From Azonexaceae bacterium s22 (GTDB taxonomy: Bacteria; Pseudomonadota; Gammaproteobacteria; Burkholderiales; Rhodocyclaceae), in NCBI GenBank assembly GCA_016617495.1, contig WYCU01000003.1, positions 1-64,000 of the forward strand: a stretch of DNA of 64,000 nucleotides. The letters are read 5' to 3'. The translations under genes were made by a program, and so were the position numbers. This document shows, one piece after another, positions 63,396-64,000 of this stretch (position 1 is the stretch's first letter; each line of letters begins with the position of its first letter). Below the pieces are notes generated by a model. That model saw nothing but the letters and a program-made list of their open reading frames with translations, was not told the origin of the DNA and did no database searches.

Positions 63396-63788
63396 TCAGT
63401 CTTTGGTTTGCTCCGGCTCGGCATCTTCTGCCGAACGGGCATTGGCTTCGTCGATCAACTGGGAGAGGCTCATCCCCCGCTCCAGCGAACTGTCGTAGAT
63501 GAAGTGCAGTTCGGGCAGCGTGTGGATGTGGATACGACGCCCCAATTCACGACGCAGAAAGCCGGAAGCCCGCTTGAGCCCCTTCTGGATCTCATCGAGA
63601 TGCGCGTCGTTAAGCGTCGTGAAATAGACCTTGGCATGGGCGTAATCCGGCGTCAGCTCGACTTCAGTCAAACTGACCATGCCCACGCGGGGATCCTTGA
63701 GTTCGGTGCGAATCAGGTCGGACAGGTCGCGGCGAACCTGCTCCGCGACCCGATCACTGCGTTGAAATCCGCGGTTGTGTTTCTTCAT
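63396..63788 (-). CDS. rbfA: Ribosome-binding factor A
   Basis: A 130-residue KH-fold protein for 16S rRNA 5'-end maturation. [45 protein letters not shown] and [21 protein letters not shown] are diagnostic. Starts within the infB stop (shared A of TAATG); the C-terminus is acidic. Confidence 0.97.
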   Translation of the reverse strand: MKKHNRGFQRSDRVAEQVRRDLSDLIRTELKDPRVGMVSLTEVELTPDYAHAKVYFTTLNDAHLDEIQKGLKRASGFLRRELGRRIHIHTLPELHFIYDSSLERGMSLSQLIDEANARSAEDAEPEQTKD

Positions 63789-64000
63789 TACAGCGTACGC
63801 GCCACTTCCTGGATTTCATAAACTTCGAGCTGATCGCCTTCCTGGATGTCGTTGTTGCCACGCAGGGAAAGACCGCACTCGAAGTTGGAACGCACTTCCT
63901 TGACGTCGTCCTTGAAGCGCTTGAGCGAGTCGAGCTCGCCGTCCCACTGGACCACGTTGTTGCGGATGAGGCGAACGCGCGAATTGCGCTTGACGATACC
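63788..64000 (-). CDS. infB: Translation initiation factor IF-2 (C-terminal end, cut by window edge)
   Basis: The last 70 residues of IF-2 domain [41 protein letters not shown], ending RTL. This domain binds initiator tRNA. The remainder of the gene lies beyond the window. Confidence 0.95.
   Translation of the reverse strand, partial: GIVKRNSRVRLIRNNVVQWDGELDSLKRFKDDVKEVRSNFECGLSLRGNNDIQEGDQLEVYEIQEVARTL

Noticed and set aside
1-64000. CRISPR arrays, insertion sequences, phage genes
   Set aside because: No regularly spaced repeats, transposase or phage structural motifs were seen on either strand.

Overview
The window looks like a chromosome segment of a betaproteobacterium, most likely order Rhodocyclales (Dechloromonas/Azonexus/Zoogloea-like). 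This is inferred from GC-rich coding, the housekeeping order infB-rbfA-truB-rpsO-pnp, the alaA/alaC/hom block, and an exopolysaccharide (EPS) locus of the XrtA/PEP-CTERM-associated type. No database search was possible, so all family names are recognised from sequence motifs and memory.

Layout. (1) 1-4975: the 5' part of etfB and an acyl-CoA ligase on the minus strand, then a divergent hybrid histidine kinase plus OmpR-type regulator; a perfect 17-bp palindrome lies in the divergent spacer. (2) 5005-8748: alaC-alaA-hom, minus strand, tightly packed. (3) 8845-9219: a small Mth938-like protein. (4) 9455-27557: a plus-strand EPS operon of 15 genes: export lipoprotein, chain-length protein, tyrosine kinase, outer-membrane barrel, ATPase, WecB, deacetylase, FemAB-like protein, four glycosyltransferases, an amidotransferase, an O-antigen-ligase-like protein and a second deacetylase. 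(5) 27711-46399: a long minus-strand block. It holds two EPS-processing proteins (GH140-like, beta-helix), an asparagine-synthetase homologue lacking its N-terminal Cys, a pyruvyltransferase, a CDP-hexose gene set (rfbF, rfbG, RfbC-like, aminotransferase, PIG-L deacetylase, SAF oxidoreductase), a flippase, glycosyltransferases, an acyltransferase-like protein, two XrtA-associated hydrolases and an acyl carrier protein. (6) 46529-53253: plus strand, with a stand-alone acyl/aminoacyl ligase, PLP decarboxylase, polyprenyl-phosphate sugar-phosphate transferase, nucleotide-sugar dehydrogenase and a Sel1-lytic transglycosylase. (7) 53280-58629: minus strand, partly AT-rich: acyltransferase, two membrane glycosyltransferase-like proteins, an EamA/ArnF-like small transporter and an HAD-UbiA fusion. 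(8) 58972-64000: tRNA-Arg(TCT), tRNA-Pro(TGG), dksA, pnp, rpsO, truB, rbfA and the 3' end of infB.

How it works together (inference). A Wzx/Wzy-type pathway starts when the sugar transferase at 49641 loads undecaprenyl phosphate. Cytoplasmic glycosyltransferases extend the unit with N-acetylhexosamine/uronate (WecB, dehydrogenase) and an unusual CDP-derived sugar. The flippase at 40900 exports it, the ligase/polymerase at 25312 joins units, and the 9455-15485 genes control chain length and export. Deacetylases, pyruvyltransferase, FemAB/acetyltransferase-like proteins, ligase-ACP-decarboxylase and amidotransferases may decorate the chain. Most striking: the locus carries nearly all the XrtA-associated accessory genes, but no exosortase gene is visible in these 64 kb. 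The adjacent HAD-UbiA/EamA/GT-C module looks like a separate lipid-linked pentose glycosylation system without the usual DprE1/DprE2 pair.
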